This document shows, piece by piece, positions 6,041-6,276 of a DNA stretch of 6,276 nucleotides. The notes beneath the pieces are model-generated. The model did no database searches and was not told the DNA's origin. It saw only the letters and a list, made by a program, of their open reading frames with translations. The stretch is from the NCBI GenBank assembly GCA_021793635.1, contig JAJYSI010000216.1, positions 1 through 6,276 on the forward strand, written 5' to 3'. A program made the position numbers and the translations under genes. Positions within the stretch are counted from its first letter, which is position 1. Every line of letters starts with the position of its first letter. Source of the DNA: Bacteroidota bacterium (GTDB lineage Bacteria; Bacteroidota; Ignavibacteria; Ignavibacteriales; Ignavibacteriaceae).

Positions 6041-6276
6041 GTGCGCCAAGGAAAGCTTGTTGTATCTTATCGGTGAAAGACTACCAAAGGGTAGCTAAGT
6101 CCGATACGGGCAAAGGTAAGCCGCCAGCCCGTCACTAACTTTTACATAGTAAATGGTAACAAATATTATGAAGCTAAAAGAAAGGAATTATCAGACCGTA
6201 ATGCAAATGAAGGTGTTGAGCCCCGAAAATGAGAATAACTTAAAGGACGACCTTATGCGTAAGAGGGAAGTCGGAA
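6041..6276 (+). mobile_element. Group II intron, 5' part of domain I (cut by window end)
   Basis: The stretch begins GTGCGCC, the conserved 5' end of bacterial group II introns, a retroelement that splices as RNA and moves by reverse transcription. Domain-I-like pairing can be drawn: TATCGG (6068-6073) with CCGATA (6101-6106) encloses the hairpin CTACC-AAAG-GGTAG (6081-6094), and ACGGGC (6106-6111) can pair with GCCCGT (6127-6132), sharing its first base with the previous stem. CGAC (6248-6251) and GTCG (6270-6273) close a loop that carries EBS1 (GCGTAA). No open reading frame of note is present, as expected, since a reverse transcriptase/maturase would lie in domain IV beyond the window. A convincing EBS2 was not found; TGAG at 6217-6220 or 6230-6233 could pair with CTCA at 6029-6032, but only over four bases. 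Subclass and completeness cannot be judged. Confidence 0.85.
6257..6262 (+). other. EBS1, exon-binding sequence of the group II intron
   Basis: GCGTAA sits in a loop closed by CGAC (6248-6251) and GTCG (6270-6273), 217 bases into the intron, and is perfectly complementary to the exon hexamer TTACGC immediately before the intron. A position a few hundred bases into domain I is normal for EBS1. The match fixes the 5' boundary independently of the GTGCG motif. Confidence 0.72.

Noticed and set aside
6216..6243. Candidate EBS2 sequences (TGAG, or ACTTAA pairing with TTAAGT at 6021-6026)
   Set aside because: TGAG pairs over only four bases with CTCA at 6029-6032. ACTTAA pairs over six but eight bases away from IBS1, farther than usual, so neither was annotated.

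Overview
This AT-rich window is most likely from the Bacteroidota/Ignavibacteriota group, probably an Ignavibacteria-type genome. The assignment rests on protein style (a GFQCAS-type TPR lipoprotein, DUF3467, a SPOR protein), mostly weak or absent Shine-Dalgarno sites, and MiaB lying close to a sigma-54 regulator. It is an inference from sequence character, not a database match.

Layout. A complete TPR-repeat lipoprotein gene (56-1225) comes first. It is followed by a 229-bp gap holding two inverted repeats: a 14-bp-arm hairpin (1257-1306) and a 34-bp palindromic element (1363-1396). Five genes on the same strand follow: a DUF3467 protein (1455-1772), the tRNA methylthiotransferase miaB (1794-3143), an exported TPR-like/SPOR-domain protein (3199-3930), a compact RNase Z-like metallo-beta-lactamase-fold hydrolase with a TTG start (3939-4694) and, after a 101-bp very AT-rich gap, a sigma-54-dependent activator with no sensory domain (4796-5911). 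Short gaps (21, 55 and 8 bp) suggest that DUF3467, miaB, the SPOR gene and the hydrolase gene are co-transcribed. The AT-rich gap may give the regulator its own promoter.

The last 365 bp contain no protein gene. They hold a second copy of the 34-bp palindrome in opposite orientation (5930-5963), three small hairpins (5985-6038) and the 5' part of a group II intron that begins GTGCG at 6041 and runs off the window. The intron call is backed by foldable domain-I stems and by a perfect 6-bp match between the exon just before the boundary (IBS1, 6035-6040) and a loop inside the intron (EBS1, 6257-6262).

How the genes relate. miaB modifies A37 of tRNAs reading U-starting codons. The SPOR and TPR proteins look like envelope proteins. 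The regulator would drive sigma-54 promoters elsewhere, since I saw no clear -24/-12 promoter here. I found no convincing new multi-gene system. The most interesting signals are non-coding: the two palindromes that differ only by a compensatory base-pair change, and the group II intron lodged where Bacteroidota commonly carry the next gene of the miaB-regulator locus (lptE).
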